DNA of 15,521 nucleotides. Source: an uncultured Lentisphaeria bacterium. Lineage in GTDB: Bacteria > Verrucomicrobiota > Lentisphaeria > Victivallales > Victivallaceae. The notes beneath the pieces were generated by a model that saw only the letters and a program-made list of their open reading frames with translations, did no database searches and was not told the origin of the DNA. Positions 1 through 8,167 of this stretch are shown piece after piece. Numbering within the stretch: the stretch's first letter is position 1; every line of letters begins with the position of its first letter. The position numbers were made by a program, and so were the translations under genes. Where the stretch lies: positions 1 through 15,521 of the forward strand of contig CASFXO010000403.1 in the NCBI GenBank assembly GCA_949298665.1, given 5' to 3'.

Positions 1-40
1 GCGTGACCCGCAGCCGTTCGTTTTCAATGGTCCAGCTCAT
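1..40 (-). CDS. 5' end of an unidentified protein, cut by window edge
   Basis: Only the first 13 codons are visible (MSWTIENERLRVT), and the rest lies beyond the left edge. An ATG at 38-40 is preceded by a good Shine-Dalgarno sequence (AAGGAG, about 4 bases upstream). It overlaps the stop codon of the upstream LamG/GH123-like gene in an ATGA arrangement, which implies translational coupling and membership of the same operon. A start of this kind would suit the N-terminal beta-sandwich of a glycoside hydrolase, and the operon fits that. Thirteen residues are too few to assign a family, so this is a guess. Confidence 0.6.
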   Translation of the reverse strand, partial: MSWTIENERLRVT

Positions 41-2424
41 ATGACTCCTTCGTGCTTTGCTTCAGAGGTGATTTTCCTGTTTTCGCTCCCGACCGGCAAT
101 GCTGTCGCCCGCTCCCGGATTTCCCGCAGATCCGCCGGCGAAAAACGTCGTTCCAGCCAGGCGCTCCACGGACATTCCCACGCCGTGCCGACCCAGTCCG
201 GCCCCGATTCCAGTCCGGGCGGCACCGCCGCCCGGGCCAGCACTCCGGCCGCGTACCGCGCCGCTGCGCCCCCCGCACGCCTCAGGGCGACCAGCCGCCG
301 CCAGTCGTCCACTCCCTCGCGATACGCCTCCCAGCGCGGCGTCGAAATCATCCGGTCGGCCCCTTCATCGTAAAAACCGAACACATGACAGCCGTAATTG
401 TCCGGCCAGCGCCGCCGGTCCCCCACTCCCGAACAATACGTCCACGGCATGAAAAACGTCAAAGGCCCCGCCGCCAGCGCCACTCCCGCCGCCAGCCGGT
501 AGCGGCGCGCATGGTAATGCACCCCCACCGGATTGTAATACACCCCCGCCCGGGCGCCGCAGGAACGCAGTTCCCGCTCGTATGCCGCCCAGCCGTTCTG
601 CCGGGCAAGATACCATTCCCACGAATACATGTGGTGGGACCGGTAATCCACCAGCGGCGACAGGCGCTGCCGCATTTCCTCCGACCGTGCCCCCGGAAAA
701 TGAAACGTGGCGTAATATTCGAATCCCGGCGTCTCCTTCGCCACCGTCACCGCCGCGCAATACAGCGGCAGCCGATCCTGGTTGAACACTTCGTCCAATG
801 TGGTGATCCACAGATGAAATTCCGGAAAATCGCTGCGCACCCGCTGCAATTCCGCCATGGTTTCGCGGGCCAGACGCCGGTAGTCCGGATCGGCCAGCGC
901 CGCCGCCGCGGCACTCTCATTACCGTCTTCCGGCGTCAGCGGCGCGTAATGTTTCAGCACCTCGCCCAGTCCGCAATTCACCACCACCGTGCCGCGGAAT
1001 CCCGCCGACCGCAACGCCGCCAGTCCCCGGCGAATCCGCCGGGAATCGGGCTTCCGGACGCCCGCGCCCGTCTCCGGAAACCACATCTGCAAATAATCCG
1101 GATCCGCCAGCAGCGTCACTCCATGCCGCCGCAGATCCTCGATCTCGCACCGCAACGCCCGCGGCCGGGTGATCGTCCGGAACAAAGAATAATACATGCC
1201 GAACACCCCCGGTTCCGCTTCCGGCAGGGGCGGTCCCGCCACCTCCAGAACAACCGGCAGCCGCAATTCACCGTCGGGTCCGGCGATCTCCACCGCACCG
1301 CGGTAACGTCCCGGCGGTTGTTCCGGAGGAACTTCCAGACGCAGTCGCAGCAACCGTCCCTCGCCGGGTTGCAGACGCCCGGCGGACACCGGGCGCAGAA
1401 ACCGGCTCCGCACCGGCTCGCGCCCGGTCCGCGGCCGGTCGTACCGCAAACATTCGGGCTGCCGGATCACCTCCCATAATGTAACCGCGCTCTCCGGCAA
1501 GGTCTCTCCCTCATCGGAACACCAGCCGGTCGTCCGGAAATTCACCGCTTCCGCCGCCTGCCCGGAGGAAACCACCCAGGCGGCATGATGCGTCGTCCCC
1601 GGCTGCGCCTGAATTTCAATCGCAACAGACCGCCGCCAGTCCAGCGGCTGTTCCTCCGGCTCCCCGTCGGGGTCCAGCACTGCCGCGCACCATCCCGGAG
1701 GCGCCGCCGGTTTCGGGAAAAAGGGAATTTCACTCCATTTTCCGGTTTCCGTCGCCGGCCCCGGACCGGTGATGCGCAAGCCGTCAAAGGTGCCTCCCGC
1801 CCGGTCGCCCAACGTAAAACGCCCGTCCGCCGTCGCCAGCGGCTTGCGTTCAACCGGACCGTTCAAAACTTCCCGACCGTCCAGACGCAGTGCGAAACGA
1901 TCCGCCGTCCATTCCAGTTCGATCCGGTGCCATTCCCCCCGCCGCCAGGAACTCACGTCCGCCCGTTTTCCCGCGGCATCGGCCAGATAGCAGAACCGGG
2001 GGGCCTTTTCTCCCGCGTATTGCGACACCCACGCCCCGCCCAGACAGCCGCGATGCGGCCCGGCGCCGGTTTTGTTCAGCTGCAGGTAATTGCCGTCCGA
2101 GAAGAACAGCGTGAACAGCAATCGCGTCTCCGTGTCGTCCCCGTCCCAGTCCGGACAGAAGTCAAACTCCAGTTTCCCTTCCTCCAGCGGGAAATTGTCC
2201 GCCGCGGCATAGGTTACGAACTCCCCCTCCGCCAGATGAATCCCCCGCCCGGAACGCCCGGCGGCAAATGTCCCGTCCGCCCGGAGCGGCTCCGGATTGC
2301 CGGCGGCGACCGCGGCCCAGGTGCTCTCCTCAAAATCGCACCGGAAAAGTTCCGTGTATTCCGCTCCCGCCGTTCCCGCGTTCAGAAGACCGCAGCACCA
2401 CAGCACCGGCAGGACGATGCTCAT
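37..2424 (-). CDS. Secreted LamG-like plus GH123/DUF4091-like glycoside hydrolase-type protein
   Basis: A 795-residue exported protein. Residues 1-21 form a signal peptide with a likely cut after AGTAGA. Residues 22-220 resemble a concanavalin/LamG-like domain. A beta-rich region follows, ending in the PPGRYRGAV pattern that usually precedes DUF4091 domains. A TIM-barrel-like region spans about 405-690, followed by the DUF4091-type signature WEAYREGVDDW (698-708). The barrel holds ITTLDE with adjacent Asp544-Glu545. GH123 N-acetylgalactosaminidases use an adjacent Asp-Glu pair for substrate-assisted catalysis, so a related hydrolase is plausible, but the substrate is unknown. The start at 2424 is preferred over the in-frame ATG at 2439 because AGGAG (2430-2434) lies 5 bases before it and the signal peptide then begins cleanly. 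It starts 2 bases after the upstream pseudopilin stop and overlaps the next gene by 4. It is a paralogue of the 3797-6736 product, without the NPCBM domain. Confidence 0.85.
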   Translation of the reverse strand: MSIVLPVLWCCGLLNAGTAGAEYTELFRCDFEESTWAAVAAGNPEPLRADGTFAAGRSGRGIHLAEGEFVTYAAADNFPLEEGKLEFDFCPDWDGDDTETRLLFTLFFSDGNYLQLNKTGAGPHRGCLGGAWVSQYAGEKAPRFCYLADAAGKRADVSSWRRGEWHRIELEWTADRFALRLDGREVLNGPVERKPLATADGRFTLGDRAGGTFDGLRITGPGPATETGKWSEIPFFPKPAAPPGWCAAVLDPDGEPEEQPLDWRRSVAIEIQAQPGTTHHAAWVVSSGQAAEAVNFRTTGWCSDEGETLPESAVTLWEVIRQPECLRYDRPRTGREPVRSRFLRPVSAGRLQPGEGRLLRLRLEVPPEQPPGRYRGAVEIAGPDGELRLPVVLEVAGPPLPEAEPGVFGMYYSLFRTITRPRALRCEIEDLRRHGVTLLADPDYLQMWFPETGAGVRKPDSRRIRRGLAALRSAGFRGTVVVNCGLGEVLKHYAPLTPEDGNESAAAAALADPDYRRLARETMAELQRVRSDFPEFHLWITTLDEVFNQDRLPLYCAAVTVAKETPGFEYYATFHFPGARSEEMRQRLSPLVDYRSHHMYSWEWYLARQNGWAAYERELRSCGARAGVYYNPVGVHYHARRYRLAAGVALAAGPLTFFMPWTYCSGVGDRRRWPDNYGCHVFGFYDEGADRMISTPRWEAYREGVDDWRRLVALRRAGGAAARYAAGVLARAAVPPGLESGPDWVGTAWECPWSAWLERRFSPADLREIRERATALPVGSENRKITSEAKHEGVI

Positions 2425-2426
2425 TC

Positions 2427-3074
2427 TCACTCCTGACATGCGTATTCGAAACCGTTTTCCGCGTTTTTGTACTCAGAGGAGAACTGGCGTTTGTTGGCTG
2501 CGGCGACATGGCCGTCCAGATGCAGAATATTGGCCATTTTGCTGTGCATCAGGAGCACGAACATATTCCCCTCCATCGAGCCGCCCTTCTTGTCCGCCAG
2601 CCAGACCGGAAAACCCGCCGCCGGCGCATAGCTGCCGATGTAACAGGTGTCGGTCAGCATCAGGATTTCACTCGGGCGACGGCCGCGCGCCGGTTCCCAC
2701 CCGGATTGCGTCCGCGCCAGCGACTGCATCTTGAACCAGTCGCGATAATAGGTACCGTATATGTAGGTACCGTCGTATTTGGTCTGTTTCGACCCGGGGC
2801 ACCAGGTGAGATTTTCGGTGATCACCTTCGCCTCCAGCATATAATACGCCCAGCGATGATTGCTGCCGTTGTCCTGCTGGTTCTGAGGCAGGTATTCGTT
2901 TTCGGCATCGGCGTAGAGCTGGTGGCCCAGCCCCAGCTGCTTCAGGTTGTTGACGCAGGCGATGGCATTGCCCCGGTCCACTGCTTTGGACAGGGCCGGC
3001 AGCAGCAGCGCGGCCAGAATCGCGATGATCCCCACGACCACCAGCAACTCGATCAGTGTGAAACCCCTTCTCAT
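2427..3074 (-). CDS. Type II secretion/type IV pilus-like pseudopilin, H-X9-DG type (B)
   Basis: A 215-residue protein. The N-terminus is a classic class III prepilin signal: MRRG, cleavage expected between Gly4 and Phe5, then FTLIELLVVVGIIAILAALL as the hydrophobic helix with Glu at +5. A small globular domain follows, with WCP at 91-93 and a C-terminal H-X9-DG motif (His177 to Asp187-Gly188, in HLDGH). Such proteins are greatly expanded in Lentisphaerae and Planctomycetes and are usually annotated only by the N-terminal domain. Processing would need a prepilin peptidase, and the product would be an inner-membrane-anchored or assembled pseudopilin. The start is supported by AAGGA 8 bases upstream. 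It lies 59 bases after pseudopilin A and 2 bases before the next hydrolase-like gene, so it is co-transcribed with glycan-acting proteins. Its own role, whether in secretion, surface display or ligand binding, cannot be told from sequence. Confidence 0.92.
   Translation of the reverse strand: MRRGFTLIELLVVVGIIAILAALLLPALSKAVDRGNAIACVNNLKQLGLGHQLYADAENEYLPQNQQDNGSNHRWAYYMLEAKVITENLTWCPGSKQTKYDGTYIYGTYYRDWFKMQSLARTQSGWEPARGRRPSEILMLTDTCYIGSYAPAAGFPVWLADKKGGSMEGNMFVLLMHSKMANILHLDGHVAAANKRQFSSEYKNAENGFEYACQE
2430..2434 (-). promoter_or_regulatory. Ribosome binding site deciding the start at 2424
   Basis: AGGAG lies 5 bases before the ATG at 2422-2424 and inside the end of the pseudopilin gene. 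It also lies downstream of the alternative ATG at 2437-2439, so it can serve only the inner start. This shortens the protein by five residues compared with the longest reading. Confidence 0.7.
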
Positions 3075-3133
3075 ACCGTCATTCCTTTGCTTGCATGCAT
3101 TTCATGATCCCGATCCGGACCGCCTCCCCCGGT
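3075..3133. other. 59-base spacer between the two pseudopilin genes
   Basis: This is the only sizeable gap in the operon. It carries the AAGGA ribosome site for pseudopilin B. No good promoter, U-tract or stable stem was seen, so read-through from pseudopilin A is the simplest reading. An eight-codon minus-strand reading frame (MKCMQAKE) ends just before the B start, but it has no ribosome site of its own. Confidence 0.4.
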
Positions 3134-3790
<657 letters not shown>

Positions 3791-3796
3791 AGTTCT

Positions 3797-6736
3797 TCAA
3801 CCTTTCTGTTGCAGTCCGGCAATGTATTCGGCACAGCGGCGACGGATCTGCTGCAGCCGCTGATAATCGTATTCCTGCGCCAGTTTGCCGGTCCACGGGC
3901 ACTCCAGCGGATCTCCGCGCAATGCCGGACCGTTCGGCAATCCCTGCGATTTCGGCATCCCGTCCAGCGTGGCGCGGACGAAGGCCGCCGCCTCCGCGGC
4001 CAGTTCCGGCCGGGCCGCGGCCTGTTCCCGGATCAGCGCCTTCAGCGTGGAAAGATACCGCAGATCGTCCATCCCTTCGCGGTATCCCTCCCAGATCCGG
4101 GCGGAAACCACTTCCCCGTCCGCCGCCGAATAAAATCCGAAAATATGACTGCCGTGATTGTCCGGGAACGTGAACGGATCCAGCAGACACGAGTAATACA
4201 TCCACGGCATCTGAAAGGAGAGCGGCCCCTCCACGAATTCCAGTCCCATGATCAGCCGGTACCACGCGGGACTGTAATACGCCCCGACCGGATTGTAATA
4301 GGCCCCCGCGACGCTGCCGTAACGGTCCAGCTCCTGCTGATAAGCCTCGGCCGTGTTGCCCCGCGCCAGATACCATTCCCAGGACAACATGTGATGACAG
4401 CGGTAATCCACGTACGGCGCCAGCTCCTGCCGCATCCGGTCGGCGCGCTCGTCCAGAAAATGAAAGGTGATGTAATATTGAAATCCCGGCACCTGCCGGG
4501 CCGCCTTCACCCCCGCCAGATAAAGCGGCAACCGGCCGTGATTGAACACCTCGTCCATGGTGGTGATGATCAGTTCCACCTGCGGATACTTTCGCTGCAG
4601 CGCCCGGATGCCGTTCATCACATCGACCGCCAGTCGGAGGTACTCCGGATTCTTCAACGCTTCGGCGGCGGCCGCGGCCCGGCCCGCCACTCCGTTCATT
4701 TCGTAAAACAGACCGATCACTTCCCCCAGTTCGCAGCTGACCACCAGCTTGCCGCGGAACCCGGCGTCCACCAGCTTGTCGATCCCGGCGTCCATGGTGG
4801 TGAAATCCGGACGACAGGAGCCATCCGGCTGCACCTGAAATGCCGGCTTCAGATAGTCGCCGCAGAACAGCATGGTCACCTGGTGTTCCAGCAGATCCCG
4901 GATTTCCGCGCGAAACGCCGTGTCATCGTGCCGCACCCGGTTCATGTCGTAATACATGCCGAACCACTTGTCGTCCGGCAGCCGCAGTTTCACCGGCAGC
5001 ACCTCGAAATCCACCGGCAGCGCCGCCAGCTGCCGTCCACCGCCGTCGCGCACCCGCAATTCCGCCCGGTATCGGCCCGGCGCCTGATCCTCCGGCACGG
5101 CAATCCGCACGAACAATTCCCGGAAATGCCCCGCCCGCAGCGACTGCTGTTGCCAGCGCCGCAGAAACCGGGTCGTCACCAGATACTGTTCCGTCGGCCG
5201 GTCGTAACGCAGGCTCTCCCGCATCCGCATGCCGTACAACAGCTCCACCCGGTCCGGCGGAATCTCCATGCCGGAATCCTGCCGCAGCGGCGTCATTTCC
5301 ACTGTAACTCCGGTCAGCTCCGCCGGAGCCCCCAGCACCACCCCCAGCGTCTCGAATTCGTCGGGCGCGGCAAACCCGCTCAATTCCCCCTGCGGTGCAA
5401 AGGAACGCGGTGCCGCCGGATCAAACGCATCCAGCACATTCCCCGCGGCGAACAAAACCTGCGCCTCCCCTGCGCGCGCCGTCAGATCCTCCCCCCGGAA
5501 CCGGTAGGCCTCCTCCTCCAGCGCGGCCGCGTCCGCCGTCGCGACGCCGCTCTGCCGCCGTTTCACCGGCGACTCCGCCACCCGGCTCGGCGGCGGCACC
5601 ACCGCGTCCCGGCGCGCCACCAGCGCATCCACCCAGACCGAATGATCGCAGAAATCATCCGCGCCGTCCGACGTCACCAGCGTCAGCCTGTCCACGCCGC
5701 GAATGTCCACCGACACCGGAAACGGCGCGTCGGTGCGCGTCTGGTAGCGCCGGAAAAGTTCCCGGCCGTCGCCGAGCACCTTGAACAGCACGCTGCCGCG
5801 CAGTCCGGCGCTGTCGTTGATACCGATCAGCGCCTGAAACCGGTCGAATTTCTTCCCGGTCCGGTAGGTGATCCGGTTGGGGGCATGCGCGGCGATCCCC
5901 CAGGCGTAATACTGACCGTCCAGCTGCAGCGGCAGCGGCCCCAGCGAAGTCGGCAGCGCATTCCACCCGACCGCGGCGGGCCGGTCGGCGCCGTATGGGG
6001 TCGCCTCGTCCAGGAAAACCACCGCCGCCTCCGGCAGGGCGCCCGCCGCAGTCGGCGCTTCGAAACGAAACCGGCATACCGGTTCGATCGTCAGATTGTC
6101 GAACACGTCTCCCCCCGATTCCCCCAGTACGATCCGGGTTTTCGCCCCCGGTTCGGACGCAAACGGAAGGCGCTCTCCGGTAAATGTGTCCCTGCCGTCC
6201 ACCCGGAAATAGTACCGCCCGGCATCATAGGCCAGCTCGATGCGATGCCACTCCCCCTTCTTCCAGTGCGCTACGGGCAGCCGGCTGCCGTCGTGTTCGC
6301 CGATATAGGTGCAGCGACCGTTGACCACGAACGCGCCGCCGAGCGTATTGGCATTGCCGGACCGGGCGCCGAGCTTGCTGATCTGCAAGTAGTTCTTCGG
6401 ATCGCCGGTGTACACGGCGAACAGCACGTGAACCCGGTTGTCATCCCCGTTCCAGGAAGGCTGAAAATCGAAGGAGACCGTCCCTTCCCGCAATGAAATG
6501 TTGTTCTCCGCCGCATACACGGCGCCTCCTTTCGGCGTGCGCAGCGCCTGTCCGCCCCCTTTGCCGGGCGCCGGTTCCCCCCGCGCGCCGAGACAGGCCG
6601 GTCTCCCCTCCGCCCGGTCGGCGTCGGGCCCCTTCTCAAACGTCGCCTGCAGGGAAGCGCCCCCTGCCGACAGCCCGAGTCCCAGAATCATTCCCCAGCA
6701 CATCACCCGCAACGTCATCATGACCGATTCCGCCAT
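3797..6736 (-). CDS. Secreted LamG-like, NPCBM and GH123/DUF4091-like multidomain protein
   Basis: A 979-residue exported protein. The N-terminus is a hydrophobic signal peptide (about residues 8-28). Residues 30-218 are LamG/concanavalin-like. Residues 236-375 fit the NPCBM carbohydrate-binding family, shown by IGINDSAGLRGSVLFKVLGDG (304-324) and the closing DHSVWVDAL (364-372). A beta-rich part (about 420-585) ends with APGRYRAEL. A TIM-barrel-like region follows (about 590-880) with ITTMDE (Asp728-Glu729), and then a DUF4091 signature WEGYREGMDDLRYL (882-895). The adjacent Asp-Glu matches the catalytic pair of GH123 hexosaminidases, so glycan cleavage is inferred with substrate unknown. 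The start at 6736 is chosen because AGAAGGA (6741-6747) lies 4 bases before it. A longer in-frame reading to 6784 would run into a hairpin and spoil the signal peptide. This is the first gene of the operon behind the promoter at 6831-6836, directly downstream of the regulator. Confidence 0.85.
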   Translation of the reverse strand: MAESVMMTLRVMCWGMILGLGLSAGGASLQATFEKGPDADRAEGRPACLGARGEPAPGKGGGQALRTPKGGAVYAAENNISLREGTVSFDFQPSWNGDDNRVHVLFAVYTGDPKNYLQISKLGARSGNANTLGGAFVVNGRCTYIGEHDGSRLPVAHWKKGEWHRIELAYDAGRYYFRVDGRDTFTGERLPFASEPGAKTRIVLGESGGDVFDNLTIEPVCRFRFEAPTAAGALPEAAVVFLDEATPYGADRPAAVGWNALPTSLGPLPLQLDGQYYAWGIAAHAPNRITYRTGKKFDRFQALIGINDSAGLRGSVLFKVLGDGRELFRRYQTRTDAPFPVSVDIRGVDRLTLVTSDGADDFCDHSVWVDALVARRDAVVPPPSRVAESPVKRRQSGVATADAAALEEEAYRFRGEDLTARAGEAQVLFAAGNVLDAFDPAAPRSFAPQGELSGFAAPDEFETLGVVLGAPAELTGVTVEMTPLRQDSGMEIPPDRVELLYGMRMRESLRYDRPTEQYLVTTRFLRRWQQQSLRAGHFRELFVRIAVPEDQAPGRYRAELRVRDGGGRQLAALPVDFEVLPVKLRLPDDKWFGMYYDMNRVRHDDTAFRAEIRDLLEHQVTMLFCGDYLKPAFQVQPDGSCRPDFTTMDAGIDKLVDAGFRGKLVVSCELGEVIGLFYEMNGVAGRAAAAAEALKNPEYLRLAVDVMNGIRALQRKYPQVELIITTMDEVFNHGRLPLYLAGVKAARQVPGFQYYITFHFLDERADRMRQELAPYVDYRCHHMLSWEWYLARGNTAEAYQQELDRYGSVAGAYYNPVGAYYSPAWYRLIMGLEFVEGPLSFQMPWMYYSCLLDPFTFPDNHGSHIFGFYSAADGEVVSARIWEGYREGMDDLRYLSTLKALIREQAAARPELAAEAAAFVRATLDGMPKSQGLPNGPALRGDPLECPWTGKLAQEYDYQRLQQIRRRCAEYIAGLQQKG

Positions 6737-6782
6737 CCTTTCCTTCTGAGAAAACTCTCCGCGTCCTGCCGCCGCAAGGCGC

Positions 6783-6816
6783 AAAAAGTCCCCCGGGGAC
6801 TGTCTGAAACAGCCCG
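6783..6816 (-). terminator. Leader hairpins: terminator of the regulator gene or attenuator of the operon
   Basis: Read on the minus strand, AGTCCCC-G-GGGGACT (6787-6801) is a near-perfect dyad running straight into TTTTT, the look of an intrinsic terminator. Just upstream, CGGGCTGT (6809-6816) can instead pair with ACAG and CCCG (6800-6803, 6794-6797) around a TTCAG loop, using the left arm of the terminator. The two folds exclude each other. Because a TATAAT box lies upstream at 6831-6836, the hairpin falls inside the leader of the 6736 gene. It may therefore act as an attenuator as well as ending regulator transcription. Confidence 0.5.
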
Positions 6817-6830
6817 ATGTTTTTTATGGA

Positions 6831-6859
6831 ATTATAAGAAAATAAGAAAGTTACGTTAT
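6831..6859 (-). promoter_or_regulatory. Candidate promoter of the LamG/pseudopilin operon
   Basis: A perfect -10 box TATAAT (6831-6836) lies on the minus strand in an AT-rich island between the regulator and the operon. The matching -35 position at 17-base spacing (ATAACG, 6854-6859) agrees with TTGACA at only three places and overlaps the regulator stop codon. Such a weak -35 would suit a promoter that needs an activator or is tightly controlled. The leader to the start codon would be about 87 bases. Confidence 0.5.
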
Positions 6860-7939
6860 CTTATCGGCAGCCGGAACCTGCCGGGTGGATTCCCGCACGA
6901 TCAACCGTCCCCGGATGGGTGCGGGCATCGGGGGACGATCGCCGTTGATTCTGGCCACAATCATGTCAGCGGCCACGCGACCCAGCTCGAACGTGGGAAT
7001 GTCCACCGTCGTCAACGACGGCCGCACCACGGAGGAAATATCGGAATTGTTCAACCCGGAAACCGCCATGTCGTCCGGCACCCGGATCCCGCGCCGGGCC
7101 AGTTCGGTGATGATTTCGAGTGCCATGGCATCGCCCGGACAGATCACCGCCTCCACCCGGTCGGGGCCCGTGGTCACGGCGTTCACAATCCGCGCCACTT
7201 GTCCCGGGTCGTCCGGACGGGATTCGAAAACGTGCTGTTTGCGCAGCCGGACTCCGTATTCCATGCAGGCGCTGAAAACGCCGTCGCGGAATTCCATGGC
7301 GATCGGGCTGGACGCCCCGTCGTGAATCAGCGCCAGTTCCTGCCGCCCGGTACGGATGATGTGTTCCGCCAGCTCGAAACCCGCGTGCTCGAAGTCAATG
7401 CGCAATGCCTCCCGCATCCGGCTCGGCAGGTAATTCTTGACGAACAAATAGGGCGAACCGGTCCGGTCCAGCTCCTGCACGATCAGTTCGTCCATCTGGT
7501 ACGCTCCGATCAGAAAACCGGCATAGGTCTCGCTCAATTTGGTCAGATTCTCGTCGTGAAAACTGCGTCGGCTCGCCAGAATGTCCAGAAAATATCCCTT
7601 CTCCGCCAACGCCTCCGACACCCCCCGGATCAACGCCGACGTCACCGGATGCGTCGCATAGCTGCTGTCGTAAATCATCAGCGCGATTTTCCGCGACACG
7701 TGCGGCCGGGCGTCCCGGACAAAGGTCCCTTTCCCCTGAATCCGGTACAAATACCCCTCGTTTTCCAGTTCCTTCAGCGCCTGTCGGACCGTATTGCGCG
7801 AAAGATTGAACTGCGTGCCCAGTTCGTTTTCCGACCCGACCCGCGTTCCCCCGGCCAGCGCCCCCGCGCTGATCTGCGTAATCAGATGGCTCTTCAGATC
7901 CTGGTACTTATAGGAAACTTTCTGCGTTGTACCATCCAT
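6851..7939 (-). CDS. GntR-LacI hybrid transcriptional regulator, AraR-like
   Basis: A 362-residue sugar-responsive regulator. Residues 9-77 form a GntR-type winged helix: YQDLKSHLITQISAGAL, then SENELGTQFNLSRNTVRQAL for the recognition helix, then YLYRIQGKGTFVRD for the wing. Residues about 84-355 are a LacI/periplasmic-binding-type effector domain that starts KIALMIYDSSYATHP and includes VEAVICPGDAMALEII, DDMAVSGLNNSDIS and PSLTTVDIPTFELGRVAADM, as in the LacI family. AraR of Bacillus has this same architecture. The ATG at 7939 is preferred, with AAGGA 9 bases upstream. A TTG six codons further upstream is possible but unlikely. It probably represses itself through the dyad at 7959-7970 and controls the adjoining glycan operon in response to a sugar. 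The sugar cannot be named. Confidence 0.93.
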   Translation of the reverse strand: MDGTTQKVSYKYQDLKSHLITQISAGALAGGTRVGSENELGTQFNLSRNTVRQALKELENEGYLYRIQGKGTFVRDARPHVSRKIALMIYDSSYATHPVTSALIRGVSEALAEKGYFLDILASRRSFHDENLTKLSETYAGFLIGAYQMDELIVQELDRTGSPYLFVKNYLPSRMREALRIDFEHAGFELAEHIIRTGRQELALIHDGASSPIAMEFRDGVFSACMEYGVRLRKQHVFESRPDDPGQVARIVNAVTTGPDRVEAVICPGDAMALEIITELARRGIRVPDDMAVSGLNNSDISSVVRPSLTTVDIPTFELGRVAADMIVARINGDRPPMPAPIRGRLIVRESTRQVPAADKIT

Positions 7940-7958
7940 TTTAAGCAATCCTTGCAAC

Positions 7959-7970
7959 TTGTACCAACAA
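7959..7970 (-). promoter_or_regulatory. AraR-type operator candidate in the regulator leader
   Basis: The site reads TTGT-TGGT-ACAA on the minus strand, a dyad of 4+4 bases around 4. This equals the core spacing of the Bacillus AraR operator (TTGT-N4-ACAA). It sits about +8 to +19 from the predicted transcription start, a position suited to autorepression. A half-copy TTGTACCA recurs at 7927-7934, 32 bases away (about three helical turns), close to the start codon. Confidence 0.55.
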
Positions 7971-7983
7971 CTTTGACGATTCT

Positions 7984-8012
7984 ATTATAACCAAAATGTT
8001 CCGCAATGTCAA
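7984..8012 (-). promoter_or_regulatory. Perfect consensus sigma-70 promoter of the regulator gene
   Basis: TTGACA (8007-8012), a 17-base spacer, then TATAAT (7984-7989) on the minus strand match the sigma-70 consensus at all twelve positions. The predicted start of transcription is near 7977, giving a leader of about 38 bases to the ATG at 7939. Such a strong promoter fits a gene held down by its own repressor. Confidence 0.9.
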
Positions 8013-8022
8013 CCCCTGATTC

Positions 8023-8042
8023 AGAAAAAAACCTTTTTTTCT
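8023..8042. promoter_or_regulatory. A7/T7 palindrome upstream of the regulator promoter
   Basis: AGAAAAAAA-CC-TTTTTTTCT is a perfect 9-base inverted repeat with a 2-base centre, in an otherwise GC-rich spacer. It lies at about -46 to -65 from the predicted start, where an UP element would bind the RNA polymerase alpha subunit. The minus-strand T7 tract could also serve as a poor terminator for the operon ending at 8168. Confidence 0.5.
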
Positions 8043-8167
8043 CGGTTTCCTCATGGCAACGGCGGGGGCGGACCGGAATCAGAGCGATACCGGCCCGGAA
8101 TACCGGCTCCCGTTTTCCCGTGCCGCGCAGGTGCGGCGGCAGTCCGGCAATGCGGCCGGAGCGGCGG
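8043..8167. other. Spacer between kinase-like gene and regulator promoter
   Basis: This stretch is GC-rich and carries no credible gene. One 6-base stem, TGCCGC/GCGGCA (8121-8126 with 8136-8141, loop of 9), lies downstream of the kinase-like gene but has no U-tract. I see no other signal. Confidence 0.4.

Noticed and set aside
52..1479. A 475-codon plus-strand frame antisense to the LamG/GH123-like gene
   Set aside because: Arg/Pro/His-rich, with no recognisable motif and no matching ribosome site. The minus-strand gene has a signal peptide and family motifs.
3079..3110. Eight-codon leader peptide (MKCMQAKE) before pseudopilin B
   Set aside because: No ribosome site and no accompanying attenuator structure. 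Likely chance.
6837..6850. Short repeats TAAGAAAA/TAAGAAAG as a possible operator
   Set aside because: They are AT-rich and imperfect, more simply the AT-rich flank of the TATAAT box.
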